Shown: positions 1-12,047 of the stretch, piece by piece
How positions within the stretch are numbered: position 1 is the stretch's first letter
Layout: the number at the start of each line of letters is the position of its first letter
Assembly (NCBI GenBank): GCA_905250125.1
Contig: CAJNOL010001084.1
Coordinates: 17,760 to 81,759, forward strand
DNA from: Rotaria sordida
Taxonomy: Eukaryota > Rotifera > Eurotatoria > Philodinida > Philodinidae
Reading direction: 5' to 3'
DNA: 64,000 nucleotides
Translations under genes and position numbers: made by a program
The notes under the pieces: model-generated
The model's input: only the letters and a program-made list of their open reading frames with translations
What the model was told of the DNA's origin: nothing
Databases searched by the model: none

Positions 1-244
1 CCATTCCGAATGGACATCTATTATACGGTTGTCTTGTATCATGTGGAGGAATTTTATAGAACATGAGGACCTAAGGATACTTCCATAAATAAAACATAGA
101 TCAGTTAAGCATATATCTCGTAGCACTGGTACCCGGTTCTAGTCCCAGAATTGACACTGGTGCGTACTAGTGGAAATCCTGAGAGTACGATGGGAATCCA
201 GAGAATCCCGGGAGTATGAAATCCGCCGTTTCCCCCTAGGCTTG
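1..244. other. No gene recognised; flank of ART/TPR pseudogene
   Basis: No open frame with recognisable protein similarity is visible. The stretch near 120-240 is richer in G and C than its surroundings and holds short direct repetitions of an ACTGGT-like word and of GGGAATCC/GAGAATCCC. That looks like old transposon or satellite debris, but no ends can be defined. The coding similarity of the neighbouring pseudogene stops at about 245. Confidence 0.4.
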
Positions 245-1190
245 AACAGTATTCCCCTTATTTACATTATGAAGACTGAGGTTATTGTAGATAGTCGCCA
301 ATAGACTGTGGTCAGATGATTGTAATTGAAGAGCCTTTTCAGCCTAAGATATTGCTTTATCATAGCTCATCAGCTCATTGTAAATCAGGGACAGGTTCGA
401 GTAATACTTAACCTTCATTAATGAATCACCAAATTCTGTGTATTTAAGTAACATCAAAAAGAAATGTTCAACTTTCTGAAAATCTTCGATTTTCATTAAT
501 AAACCGTCGAATCCATTCAAATTATTTAGCCAACCGATTTTTGCTTTGATGCTCTTAGCGAACATATTCAATGCTTCATCTACTTCTCCGTTCATTGTTA
601 AGCGAACTATCCAAACATCTTCAGGATACGATCTATTCACAGATTCAATACGAAAGACAGTAGCCATTGGAAAAAGCATCTCGTCTTCGTCCTTCCTGTA
701 ACTCATATGTTTTATATCTGCTAGCGGCTGCCGACATCTTTCTGTGTCAATGGTTATTTCAAATAAAACTGATTCTGTACTTGAATTATTTAATGATGAA
801 TTACCGACGAACATTAATGCAACTTGTTTGTCGGTTTGTACTTGTTGAAAAAAAAGCTATTAATGGACAAAAATCCATCAATATTTTTTTAAATTTTAGT
901 ATCGAATTCATTTCTTCTCACAAATTATCCATGATGAAAGACAGAAGGTAATTTGAATGATTTTGAGTGTTGAGAATATAAATATTCTAGTTGATTATAT
1001 AGATCATCGATGAAGAACCCAAGCATAAATAAGATATCAATATTCTGTATTCGGAATGCATTATTTAGTATACGATACAGAAAAGAATTACGTGTATACC
1101 AACGAATTACTTCCTTTTTAGAATATGTACGACGAAATGCTTCAATATTTTCTAGTTCAGAGATGTTGTCATGTTATTGTGAATGACGAA
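245..1190 (-). pseudogene. Broken ADP-ribosyltransferase with TPR tail (bdelloid type)
   Basis: Minus-strand remnant of the ART-plus-TPR proteins that are abundant in bdelloids. The N-terminal catalytic half, about 1170-950, carries the segment RWYTRNSFLYR and runs into a stop codon near 947. Similarity then continues in other frames (frameshifts near 900-835, including a 4-base duplication near 825) and re-enters an open frame at 814-344. This frame shows DEDEMLF, the usual position of the ART E-x-E motif, followed by TPR-like helices ending YNELMSYDKAIS. A TAG stop at about 341-343 interrupts the TPR, whose similarity resumes to about 245 (LATIYNNL). At least three disabling changes mean it is unlikely to give a functional enzyme. 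The family transfers ADP-ribose from NAD to protein residues. Assignment is from remembered family motifs, not from a search. Confidence 0.72.
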
Positions 1191-1851
1191 TACAAATAAA
1201 TTCCTTTTTTTTTGTAAATTGTTTGTGCTTGAATTTCACGAGAAGTTCAGCAAGTGATCAAAAGTACATGAATACTGCTTCTTGTTGATCTGAACAATCA
1301 CTAGCAGAGATGAGGGTAGAGCGCTTAGCAATAATATAGATGAGTTATGTATGGATGATGATGTTTTTTTTATTATTATCGAGGACTCTTAATATGATCG
1401 TCATAAACAGGATGAATTGACAAAGTTGTTACTTTAAAAATAATCTATATTAGTGTTTCTGAATTGATCGAAATTCAGAATAATTCGTTGATACTTGCTG
1501 TAGATGTTAATGTATATTTTGTATAACAGGTTTATTTGTCAGTTTAATCAATAATTAGAATGATAATATAGTTAAATTGAGAAAAAAAAAGAAAACGAAT
1601 AAATAAAAATAACACGAGAATAACAAAAATAGAACACCAGTAGAAAAAGAAAATTTTATTAAAAATGTAGAAATAAATAAGATAGATTATTTTTATATCA
1701 ATAGATTATTTTGAAAAACAAATATTATATGCAACAGTTTTTTAACCTTACATATTGTGTATTAGTATATACAAGCTAAAGAAATTCTGCGATTTCTAGA
1801 TTTCAGCAGCTAATGAGAAAGTTTGCGAATAAGTTTTTTAATCTATATAAA
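1191..1851. other. AT-rich spacer, no gene recognised
   Basis: No convincing exon on either strand. It may include badly decayed upstream sequence of the ART pseudogene (about 1200-1330, minus strand), but no motif is secure there. The rest is A/T-rich with poly-A runs near 1580-1620, between the pseudogene and the 3' end of the kiwellin gene. Confidence 0.4.
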
Positions 1852-2712
1852 TTAGCCAGTCCATGAAATGGTCATCTGTCCATATCGCGAATCGCTCGTG
1901 GATACACCTAGTGCCTGCCAGACAGCTGGAGATCCATCAACGATATTGTTACGACATGGAGGTTGTCCCGCATGTTCGGCATCACATCCATTTACTGAGT
2001 CGCATTCATCAACGACTTTTGCTGTTGTCGTTCTACCGTTACCACTAATGGTAATCGTTTTCCCACATCGTGATCCTCCATTGTACCATCCTGTTGACAA
2101 GGCGACGACACGTTGTGTATCAGGATAAAAAAGTCCAAAGCATGCACCTGCACCACCACCATCACCACCTGCTTGGAAACTGTTCAACGTAAGTATAACT
2201 GAGCTATTTGAGCTAGGAGAGCATTGATATTGATTATAAACTTGTCCTGCCTGACAGCACTCGGACATATTTTCTGTGTTGCAGTTAGTGCTAGGAAAAG
2301 ATAAATGCATAATGCGCGGAAGAGCTATATAAAAATATTACCCTGTGCCTTGCAATACACCTGACGGTAAACAAGTTCCAGAAGAGCCAGTAGTAGTAGG
2401 GGCAGTAGTACCACCACCAGAAGATCCAGTACCGCATTTTCCACTAACACAAATTAACGATCCATCACAATCATTTTCAGTTGTACATGGATCCCCACAA
2501 CAATGCCCTGTCCATGTACACGGTGCACTGCATCCGGTACTGTCAGGTGTGCTACATTTTCCACTTATACAGATCATAGATCCATCACAGTCGTTCTCAG
2601 TTGTACATGGATCACCAGCACAGTGTCCAGGCCATGAACAAGTTGCTCGCTGTCGGATTATATGTGATTGACAAGTGCTCGCGCAAAGTAATCCGATAAG
2701 AAAGAGTAGCAT
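1852..2712 (-). CDS. Secreted kiwellin / ripening-related family protein with two N-terminal Cys modules
   Basis: Two-exon gene, complement(join(1852..2290,2342..2712)), 269 aa. The 51-bp intron runs from GTAAT to CTAG in phase 2. Residues 1-16 look like a signal peptide ([16 protein letters not shown]). Two 29-residue Cys-rich modules, C25-C53 and C65-C93, repeat with a 40-residue period and share the block [14 protein letters not shown] Gly/Ser/Thr linker (about 94-113) leads to a kiwellin domain: CLPSGVLQG, then [46 protein letters not shown] and [16 protein letters not shown]. These are hallmarks of plant kiwellin/grip22 and fungal homologues, secreted double-psi beta-barrel proteins. In plants, kiwellins are apoplastic and maize KWL1 binds the fungal effector chorismate mutase Cmu1; the role here is unknown. 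A kiwellin in an animal suggests horizontal transfer, while the intron and AT-rich codon use show it is settled in this genome. Confidence 0.87.
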
Positions 2713-5700
2713 TGGCTGAATAATAATTGATTAGAATATCTAGAAAGCAAAATAGAATTGAGAAACATTTATGATTTATCGTGCAAAGACGCTACATCTA
2801 TGAACTATTATTGAAAGTTTTATTATTTCTTTAACTGAAAAGAGAGTATAAATGTGGATACAGCAATGAGTACAATAGTATTCACACTCGTACATTCGCT
2901 CACACATTCACTTAAATGCATTCTAATATACATATATTTGATATTAGTATTGGTTAGACTTTTCTTTGTATAGTGGTATATTGCATAGAAAGAGTTAAAT
3001 GTTCAATCGGAGATCAAACAAATCATAGCAATGAGTGTTAATTGTAATTTATAAACTATTAAAGTGTAAAATGATTATTATTACATTAGATTTTGATATC
3101 TAGAAAATTATTCAAGATTGATTGATTTAGATATCTTTTATATGAAACAGAATATTTCTAGCTGAGTAATCGAAGGTTAGTCTATCCTCGTTTTTAAATA
3201 TTAAAATCTTCATTTATTTTTTTATTCTGAATCATGATATCCCAGATCGAACAATACGATAGCACACGACTGTGTACAACTCAAATACGACAATTTTCGA
3301 CCTGAAACAGGTGATCATATACAGTGTTTGTTTACGGTTCTACGTAATCGAGCCGTATACGATAGCTGTTTACATGCTGCAACTGTGTGGTATCTATGTC
3401 GTATTATTTAAAGCGCCTAAACTAAGGATTTTTTCCGATTGTCATAAAAAAAATCGCGATTAATTATAATGAAATTCCTGATAATCCGACGTAATCATAG
3501 TATTGGTCTTTACGATTACGACTACGTTTTGACATGTATACCAATGCCATTTACCATCATACTCATACTTATTTCTCTTAAAAGAGAAGAGAAATCCTTT
3601 GTTTCTCTTCATTCACAACGAATAAAAGAAAAAAAATTTTACTTTGAAATGAAATAATCCTTACCGTTCACTTGATCAAAGGATTTAAACAGAATAAAAC
3701 AAAAATATATGTATTTGTATATAACAATACTTATATCTCTCTTGTAAATGATGAATAAAAATCGACTCTATGATATCTATTTATATACGATTTTTTTTTG
3801 CATTGTAATCATGGGAAAATTGCGAAGCAGAAAAAGAACATTATGGGACAAATCCAAATCAATTTCTTAATCGTGACAAATAAATATATATTGAGTCAAT
3901 GGCTAATTAAAAAATCAAGGTAGGCTTCAACGTTTTTCTTTTTTGCTTTCTGTTGATTTGATATGTATGTGTATATGCCTACGCTTAACGATTGTATTTT
4001 GATTGTAAACTGAGACCGTATCTCTTATGTTCGGTTATTTTGTGCAATAATATCCAAATATATTTTGTCCTTAAGTACATTTAACCTGTATATCTTACAT
4101 GTAAAGAATATATGCATAATAACGACGTATCATAATAAAAACTTCATCTTGTCATGACCATCTACGTTCTCATATTATCTGCTTGTTACTCATCTCTAAC
4201 AACCTGGGATGTTCCCCTCTATTCATCGAATAAAGTAAAAGCAAGTGCGTACTATTTTTAAATAGTTGTTGAGTTAAAAAGATAATCACAAACTACAAGA
4301 ATGTGTAAACAACAACAAAAAAAAAAATAATACTCGACAATAAAAGTTAGTAAATATTATTTGTTCTATTCCAAACACTTTGTTACAATGCTTGTATAGG
4401 AGTTGTATAACATCGTATTTCCATGAGTTTCTTCTCATTGAAGAAAAGAGTGAATTTTTATTACGTTCTTCTCTCGTAAAATATATAAATATATGCAAAT
4501 TTATTTAAATCAATTTTTATCCTTGCAATCGTTTTAGAAATCAATCTATATTAAAAAACAATATTTGTTTGGGCATAATCCAAATAAATATACATATGTT
4601 TATTCATTTAAATTAAAGATACCCTTGTGCTGGTTTCTCGACTCTGAGCCAAAAGCTCAAAAAAAAACCGCTCGGAAAAGTAACGTTATATGAAGTTGTG
4701 TTTTTGAATGCTTGATGCGTCTAGTCAGTAAAAATATATAGTAGAGTCATATTTGATTAAACTTTCCAAACATTTATTTTTTTTTGAGTATTTGACTCAT
4801 AGTGGACCACTCTAACAAGCACTTGCATTTTATTTTCTACTAAAATGGCATTTAGAGTAGGTTAGAGTGTAATTTATTAATACCCTAAAAAATTCAAGTA
4901 AGAAAACATTTTACAAGTATCTTTTTAATACTATTGAAGAATAAATAAATATTCAATTATTTTAATGTCGATAAGATTCTTTTCATTAATATTTGAATGA
5001 GATTTTAATTAAAATTAATAGTTTCAATTGTAATTTATTAACAAATAGAACTTGAAAATTATTTCATTATCTAGATACTTGCATTTCATTGTTAGAGTTT
5101 TATGATACTATTATTGATTGTTTCCATGTTTTAGAATAGAATCTAGCAACGAATGTATCATTATTCAATTTTATTTTTGTTATATTTCGAAACAATCAGA
5201 AAATTGTGCATATATTAATTTTTCTATTGATATGTTTTACTTCAAAGGGAGTCCTCTCATAGCAAATTCGACTACAAAAATTCCTAAGAATTGCAAGTTT
5301 TAAATAGTAATAACAAGAATAAAAAATTTTATTTCTTTATATCTTTGATTTTTTGGGTGATATATTTAATTGTTAATTGTTTTACATTTTACCTTGAATG
5401 TTATTCTGATTAATGTGTAAACAATTCTTTGTTTGTTTGTTTTTTTTTCTGTAAAAAGCAATACTCTATTTGCTTATAAAAATATCTTTTGTCCTTATTT
5501 ACATTAATATGAAAGTAAAATGACTCAGAACATAAGATTAGTCATAGAACTCAAAATAATACGTCCTTGTAACGTTCTTTAATAAGTCTATTACGTTCAT
5601 TCTATTCTTTCTTTACTTTTATAGATATTAATAAAACTATCCATGAACAATTTAAAATCAAATTTTGAACTGTACATGATTTATCTTCTCAATCTTTATT

Positions 5701-6917
5701 GTTTTTAACTTATTGAAAGATGAAAATTACTAAATATTTCATTTTCTTCAGTTTAAACAACGGAATGAAATTATTACTCATTTATACTATCCATAAGAAT
5801 CTCCAAATATCCTAAATTATCTATGATTAAAAGAATGGCGATTTGGCATAAAAATATTTTTTTGTTATGTTAACAAAAACAACTATCATATAACTGTGGT
5901 TTGTTCAGATAATCATCAATGATATATGAGATAAAACACAAAAACAAATTTTGTCATGTATGAATAATATATACAATCAGTTTGTAATGCTTGTAATGAA
6001 AACTTCTATTTAACTATTCTAATAATTAATAATAATACATTTATTTATTTAAAAAAAAATTCTTTGTTTTTTTTTTTGAGCAAATTTCAAGACCATAGAA
6101 AATAACTTTCATCTAATCACTCATTAGTAATGTTTAGTTTAATAGTAATAAAGAAAATTAGATAATGAAAATGTGATGAAAAAATAATTCATCTCATCAA
6201 CGAAGTTCATCAATTAACAATTGTTTTACATGTAAATTATTAGTATTTGATTATGTTCTATGTACGATTTATCGAAAGATTATTTAAAATTTAAAACATA
6301 GACAAATGATGATCCATATATAATGATTTGATTAAAACTTTATTATTAAGTAGTTTTATCTTGAGTAAAAACTTGAAATTCTTTCTCTATAAAAAAAAAA
6401 ATCAAAGGTGTCTAGTGAAATCAGAATATTTATGTTAATATTTCAGGACAAGATATCACCCATCAATAGCTATATTTCTTTAATATAGCTTGTGAAGTAT
6501 TCATAGATATAGACAAACTAGTGTCATATACAACTGGTCTATATATATATTATTATTGGCATCAATAGCTTGTACACTAAAACGAACTCTCAGTCGTAAT
6601 AATAAAGATATTACAAAATAACCTTAATCCATCATCATCGTCGAATAGAATAAGAGTTATACACTAGCAAGAAGAGAGAGAGAGAGAGAAATATATCGCT
6701 CGTGTGTTTATCCTTGTAGGAAAAAAAAGGATATGAAGAGGCGTACCGGTTGTTCTACTTGCTAATTATTTGCACTCATATAAATATATATCTTTTCGCC
6801 TACTGTCTTCTTCTCTGTTTTATTAGCAGCCAAGTAAAAGGTAATTGAATATATTGTCATAATATTATAATATAAAAAATAAAACAAAAAAAACCCAATG
6901 TCATATAGATATTAAAT
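2713..6917. other. Gene-poor AT-rich region (4.2 kb)
   Basis: No exon with recognisable similarity was found on either strand; open frames of 60-70 codons (3272-3463, 3469-3657, 4286-4498, 5118-5303) look random. A short GA microsatellite lies at about 6671-6690. The last few hundred bases should contain the promoter and 5' UTR of the MARVEL gene starting at 6918, but I see no clear core element. Confidence 0.45.
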
Positions 6918-8436
6918 ATGGTTGGACGATTAGATTGTGGATATTTATTAACACCAACTGGTCAACTCAATATTGCTGAATTGGTATGTTTCAATTCTAA
7001 ACGAATTAGAAAAAGAAAAATAAAAGGTTTATAAGTTTTTATTTGTAAAAGCAAAAGAAGCCATAGTATAAATTCTCCACAGAATAGTAGTTTGTTTCAT
7101 AAGTCAAATCAACTTTCTTCGTATTATAGTTATGATTTGATTCGCTTGCAAATACAGAAGGGTATGAAATTCAATAAATTGGAATCATTAAACTTTCTGA
7201 GAACTTTGATATGAGCTATGATAGTTAACGATGAACCAAAAATTGATTTCAATACTTTTCCAGCTTCATGTTATCAGATAACTTAACCGTGCATATTATG
7301 ATACTTTAGTTTGAGAAACACTATCGAGTTTTGGAGGAGTCGAGAACAAACTTTTATGAGGCATGTATCGACACAGTTCCGCCAGGTAACGTCATCTTAG
7401 AAACTTATGTATAGTTCACAAACACTAGGAGATTTATTTTAATTATCTTACAATAAGTATTAAGTAAACCTTTTACTACCAAATAAGGACTTCTCATTTT
7501 TATGAAATAGAGATGTTGGTTTCAATAATAAGTATTGTATTCATCTTATACTGGCGAGTTAAATACTTGCCTATGTTTCTGCATTCTGTTCTATAGAGAA
7601 AGGCGATTATAGATGATGAAACAATAAACAATGAATTAAATTCATTATTTATATTAAAATTACAAAAATAAAATATATGTTTGAATTTATTTTAGATTTG
7701 TTTAATTGGAGCTTTGATTAGTGTTGGATTTACATCACGTTTATATTGTGAATTAGTTGATAATTTACAATATATTTATCCTCAATTAAATACATTACTT
7801 GTTCGATCTTTATTTCAATCATTTGCTTTATTTTGTTTTACTATAACACTTGTAATTCTTATAATACATATTTCTGGTATAAGATTTTCTGGTAGAAATT
7901 ATTATTATATAAATCAACTTGTAAGAGATTTAATTATTTTCTTCTTTTAATACAATTCAATAAATTATTATTTGTTCTTTTTTTTTCTTCATAGTGTTTA
8001 ATGTTTAATATTTTTATGGGACTTATGATGATAACAATTGGTATATGTGCAGCATTTTGGGAAGATAAATTAAGACGTACACCTGATATTATTCAACGTG
8101 GTTATTTTGTAGATAGATATCAATATATATATGGTGAAATGACACATCCACGACCAGGTGCAGCAGCTGCTGCTGCAGTAAGTATATGAAATCACCAAAA
8201 AAAAAAAAAGAATGAAAAAAAGAATTCTTCTTATTTAGATTCTTGGTATTTTGGCAGGTATTCTATTTATTACTGAAGCTTTTACAAGACCGATGTTAAA
8301 TACGAGTACAACACATAGTCCAGATTATTATACAAAACCAATTGCATCATATCGTGCTCCAATAAAGAATATCAATGATGAACGTATAATACCAATTGAA
8401 AGAACAGTAACATCATATTTACCAAGTCGATTTTAA
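6918..8436 (+). CDS. MARVEL-domain four-span membrane protein
   Basis: Four exons, join(6918..6983,7696..7920,7995..8177,8239..8436), all phase 0, giving 223 aa. Intron 1 is 712 bp; the others are 61-74 bp. The protein opens with a short cytosolic stretch and GQLNIAEL, the usual entry to the first helix of MARVEL proteins (plasmolipin/CMTM type). Hydrophobic segments fall at about 23-38 (ICLIGALISVGF), 57-79 (FALFCFTITLVILIIHI), 99-118 (MFNIFMGLMMITIGICAAF) and 160-175 (ILGILAGILFITEAF). The tail is hydrophilic and ends SYLPSRF. A six-Ala run precedes the last intron. MARVEL proteins act in membrane apposition, vesicle trafficking and junctions; the exact orthologue is not clear. A polyadenylation signal AATAAA lies at 8521-8526, 85 bp after the stop. 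Confidence 0.82.
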
Positions 8437-9043
8437 ATAGATTTCTATGAACTTTATTTATATTTTGCTAAGCGTTTTTTTTTTCATATTTTAAAATTAT
8501 TATTTAGAAATTTTGCAATGAATAAAATAAAAGAATTTAACATTAGAAAAATTCATATATATATTTATTGTGGTGAAGAAAAAGTCATTCATAATGAAAA
8601 CAATGATCTAAATTGCAAATCATTAAAGATTTCTTTGTTATTTTCATAGAATATTGTAACTTTTTCAAAGCTATATTCATCGATTTCTATATCTTCAACA
8701 ATTATGGATCTTTTATTTCATCAACGGTGATGAAAGACGATTGATTGATCTTTTGCACAACTATATATTTTTGATGATATATTGTCCTTGTTAACTCTTA
8801 TCAATGACATTGATATATGTTCTATGTCATTCTATTTTTTGCTTTGAAGTTGATCACAATGAGATTATCAAACTTTTCTCTTTCTCTCGTAAAAATAGAT
8901 TCGAACACTTACTAATATATACAAAAACGAAAAGATTGTATCAAAAAAAGTAAATAGTATTTTGAAAACTGTTGATAGTTTATTATACAGGATGGCAAAC
9001 GATAAAAGAATTTAATATCTCCAGTCTGATTTGTTCAAGTGGG
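8437..9043. other. 3' flank of MARVEL gene, no further gene seen
   Basis: Contains the polyadenylation signal at 8521-8526 and then A/T-rich sequence without recognisable coding or repeat structure, up to the left end of the transposon that begins at about 9044. Confidence 0.4.
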
Positions 9044-10137
9044 CAGCAGCGTAACCAAGGGGAAAGGATCAAATGAGCAATTATCCATTTTATTTGGAGA
9101 TTTGCCCATTGTAATTTTTAGTAGTAAGTTTTTGTCTATTGAAATTTTACTTTTTAAGAATTATTTATTTATTTTTGAATTAGATAGTAACTGTATGTTT
9201 TTTTTTCTCATGCATCCTTTACTTGTTCTTTCTGTGAAGAATTAAGAAAAGAGTCGCTTCTTATATTTTAACTGTAAGTTTGAGTGGACGTGAGAGTTTG
9301 ATTTTATAGGGAATACACAAACCACGTAAAAATAGAAAAGGATAGATCAAAGATAAGAGAACACACACGAATATACATACATATGGGTAAATATATATCG
9401 AATGACACATACAAGAGAAAGGAAAAATCCAATGACGTATATATGAAAACATAAACGAAAAAAATCAAAATGCAACATGACCTAGTTCATAGGAAAAATG
9501 GTCATGTGTGATTTTTCTTACTCATCTATATGTATGTGTGTACTTTGATAATACGTTCGCTCTACTATCTTCTCATTTTCGAACTGAATTCATAATAATA
9601 AGCTATATACTAATACTAATTAGTTCAATTTTTTTGTTATTCTTCCACAATAGTTTTATTATTATTACGAAAACATCAGACTCAAAATTATTTTCATAAA
9701 CTTGTTTATAGTCATGTTGGTGAATTAGGAAAAAACTGTTTATCACACTATCTATTCTACGTTATTCAATATTAGCTTTGCGAAACAAAGAAATATGTCA
9801 ATTTGTGATCATATTTATTTACTATTCTTAGACGAACTAATTAATAATATTAAAATAGGAACATAATTTTTGGTTAGTAAAATTAATGAAATGGTGAGTA
9901 AAAAAAATATACAATTGGTCAGTAGAAATATTGAAATGGTTAGTTTTTTTCTATGTAAGTGTCAGTAAAAAATTCAAACTTGATCAGTAAAAATGCAGAT
10001 TTTATCAGCAGACAAAAGAAGTTTTATTCATATAAAGATTACTTTAATAAATAATAAAAAAAACACAATATCTAAAAGAACATTAAATAGAAATTCAAAT
10101 AATCAATGGAGAAAAAGAAAATAGCAATTCAACTATT

Positions 10138-10620
10138 GTACTAGCCAAGCAGATTTAGCCTTTACTGGTAGTAGTTTGCAATATTTCAAACGAATGGCCA
10201 TACCAACAACATGTTTGCATATACAATTCTCAAAAAAGCTTGACAGTTGCATTTTGATTTTTTTTGAATCTAGTGAATCATTCTCCAATTTCATACACCA
10301 AATATCAAATGATTTTTTGAATTGATTAAATGTTGTCCACTTTTTAATTTTATATTTATTTAAATTGACTTTTGTAATCGATTGTAAATCATGAGCTGGT
10401 ATATAGTATGTTTTTGAAGAATCATTGGAAATACAAATTACATTTTTTGTTGATTTAGCCTTTTGATACCATAAAGTTCATAATGCTAAAGATATTGTTG
10501 GTTCTGTAGCAAATATTTTTGGGTTAATTGATGAAGGATCTCTCATTCAATTGACCAATTATTAACGATATTTGAAGCTATTGTCAAAAATCCTGATAAA
10601 ACATGACGTTCTCTACAGAA
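10138..10620 (-). pseudogene. SWIM zinc-finger tail of MULE-type transposase, decayed
   Basis: Minus-strand frame from about 10500 down to the stop at 10138-10140 shows YYIPAHDLQSITKVNLNKY and then FFENCICKHVVGMAIRLKY. This matches the C-K-H end of the SWIM zinc finger (CxC...CxH) carried by MULE transposases and related rotifer ORFs. The first CxC pair lies one frame over near 10245 (CNC), so a frameshift splits the finger. A stop codon interrupts the segment near 10480, and another frame change lies near 10545. It is not expected to be functional. Confidence 0.6.
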
Positions 10621-10891
10621 TGGGACGGTGCGACTGGGGGGATGGGGGTTACCCCCTCTGCTCCAGATTTGGAAATTTTGGGGATCAATTCACTCCGAAT
10701 TTGGAATATTTACTAAGCAACTTTCTCCGACTTTGAATAACACTTTTAAGCACTTTTCTCTGATTTTGGAAGCGATATATTATACAAATTTTCTCTCATT
10801 TAGAGAAAACTTCAGTTTGAAGGACAATTTTTGACTTTCTTCGATTTTAGGACTGACTCCCCCCTGCTCCGACCTCTTCGCGCCGCCCCTG
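10616..10891. mobile_element. Short G/C-rich hAT-like MITE inside the MULE
   Basis: A 276-bp block is clearly richer in G and C than its surroundings. Left end CAGAATGGGACGGTGCGA and right end, read from the other strand, CAGGGGCGGCGCGA form imperfect inverted termini of hAT type. The flanking 8-mers (GTTCTCTA and GATCTACT) agree only partly. It has no coding content. It interrupts the MULE between its SWIM remnant and its right end, making a three-level nest. Confidence 0.5.
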
Positions 10892-10964
10892 GATCTACTT
10901 ATATTAATAATTAGCTGTTTAAATAAAATACTGACCATTTCATTTATCTAACTGTCTACTTAAA

Positions 10965-11466
10965 TGATAGCCACATTAAAAGTCGATTATTTGACTTAAA
11001 AAGTGAGCGAATTATATTATTACGTAAACTACAACTGGAAGGAATTATAAATGAAAAACCATTTGAATTAACAAAACATTTATCGAAACAATTCGTTGAT
11101 CGTTTACTATCACCATTACATTTAAATTTTGAAGTAGAAAGATGGCAAAAAAAAATGTAATTATTTGCTTAACATGGATGATGACTGGAGAAAAAAAATG
11201 GTTATATGAACTAAATAAAAAGACAGACAATGTATTATATCCAAATCTTCGTTATTTATTAATTTTCTTGGCAACATTGCCTGTATCAACATCTTTTACT
11301 GGAAGAAGTTTCAGTTAATTATCGATGTCGGTCTACAATGAAACAAAATAGGCTAAACGCGGACTTGCTGCTGCGCACATTCATAAAGATCTCGATATAA
11401 ATTCAAATGGAATATTGAAATTATATACATAAATACATCATCGTCGTGTTGATTTTAGTGTTTAAA
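10965..11466 (+). pseudogene. hAT transposase C-terminal region, decayed
   Basis: Plus-strand frames show SERIILLRKLQLEGIINEK and then YPNLRYLLIFLATLPVSTSF followed by GRSFS. The latter is the signature of the hAT C-terminal dimerisation domain (YPNL...LPVSTA..ERSFS). Similarity continues past a stop codon near 11315 with RSTMKQNRLN-like and AAAHIHKDLDIN-like segments and HHRRVDF near 11445. Several stops and frameshifts are present. It agrees with the hAT-type termini around it. Confidence 0.65.
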
Positions 11467-12047
11467 TTTGAAATATAAATGTTATAAACATAGACTAAAA
11501 CAGACTTGACTCAGGCTTAAGATCCAAGTTTGATAGATATTTGATTAAAAGAACCTCATTTCATTTTTTTACGTTATTAGCACTTTATTGGGCCAAAAAA
11601 GTTTTCATCTATCAATAAAAACCTTGCCCATTGGTCTAAAAATTTTAGTTACGCCGCTGCAATCGGATTAATCTTTTGTTTATATTTCAATTTCCTCTTG
11701 TTTGTGTGGCATTACAAATAACCGGAAAAATCATCTTTCTTTTTTTTTGGAAAAGAAGATTCACTACTTTGTTTTATCAGTTCAAATATCAATTGATTCT
11801 ACATCCAGTAATCAAACTAATATGCTTACAATAATGAAGAGAAATGTCTTTCTCTAAGAAATTCCTATCTATACCATCTATACGATCATGAAAAATATGT
11901 TGCTAAGCATTATTTCTGGAAGAATTCATTGCTAACAGATGTCGTTTTATAACATAACAAAAATCTAACTTCATTGGTTGTTCTTAATTTGGGAATATCG
12001 CAGTAAATATAAATATCTATCTGATCTCGGGAACAATACATCTAAAA

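Larger units (their letters stand above)
9870..10962 (-). mobile_element. MULE-type element with subterminal GGTNAGTA repeats
   Basis: Left subterminal sequence AATGAAATGGTGAGTA (9885-9900) is mirrored on the opposite strand at about 10928-10950 (AATGAAATGGTCAGTA). Six or seven copies of a GGTNAGTA-like word occur between 9871 and 10010 on the left side, a layout reminiscent of transposase-binding subterminal repeats. The only coding remnant is a minus-strand SWIM-type zinc-finger region at 10138-10620. Exact ends were not determined and no target duplication was identified. It sits inside the hAT element and itself contains the small MITE at 10616-10891. Confidence 0.5.
9044..11659. mobile_element. 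Degenerate hAT transposon hosting nested insertions
   Basis: Outer ends are imperfect terminal inverted repeats typical of hAT elements: CAGCAGCGTAACC at 9044 and, read from the other strand at 11659, CAGCGGCGTAACTAA. Flanking 8-mers CAAGTGGG and CAATCGGA match at only 5 of 8 positions, so the target duplication is decayed or the ends are slightly misplaced. Both ends also carry TTGCCCATTG in the same orientation (9101-9115 and about 11617-11630), which is unexplained. The interior holds a hAT transposase C-terminus at 10965-11466 and a MULE-type insertion at about 9870-10962. Total span is 2.6 kb. The element looks non-functional. Confidence 0.65.

Noticed and set aside
6671..6690. GA microsatellite, with GT tracts at about 34147 and 37313, as possible regulatory sites
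   Set aside because: Ordinary short microsatellites; no supporting motif.
9039..9245. Open frame starting in the left hAT terminus
   Set aside because: It begins inside the terminal inverted repeat and reads Phe/Leu-rich noise.
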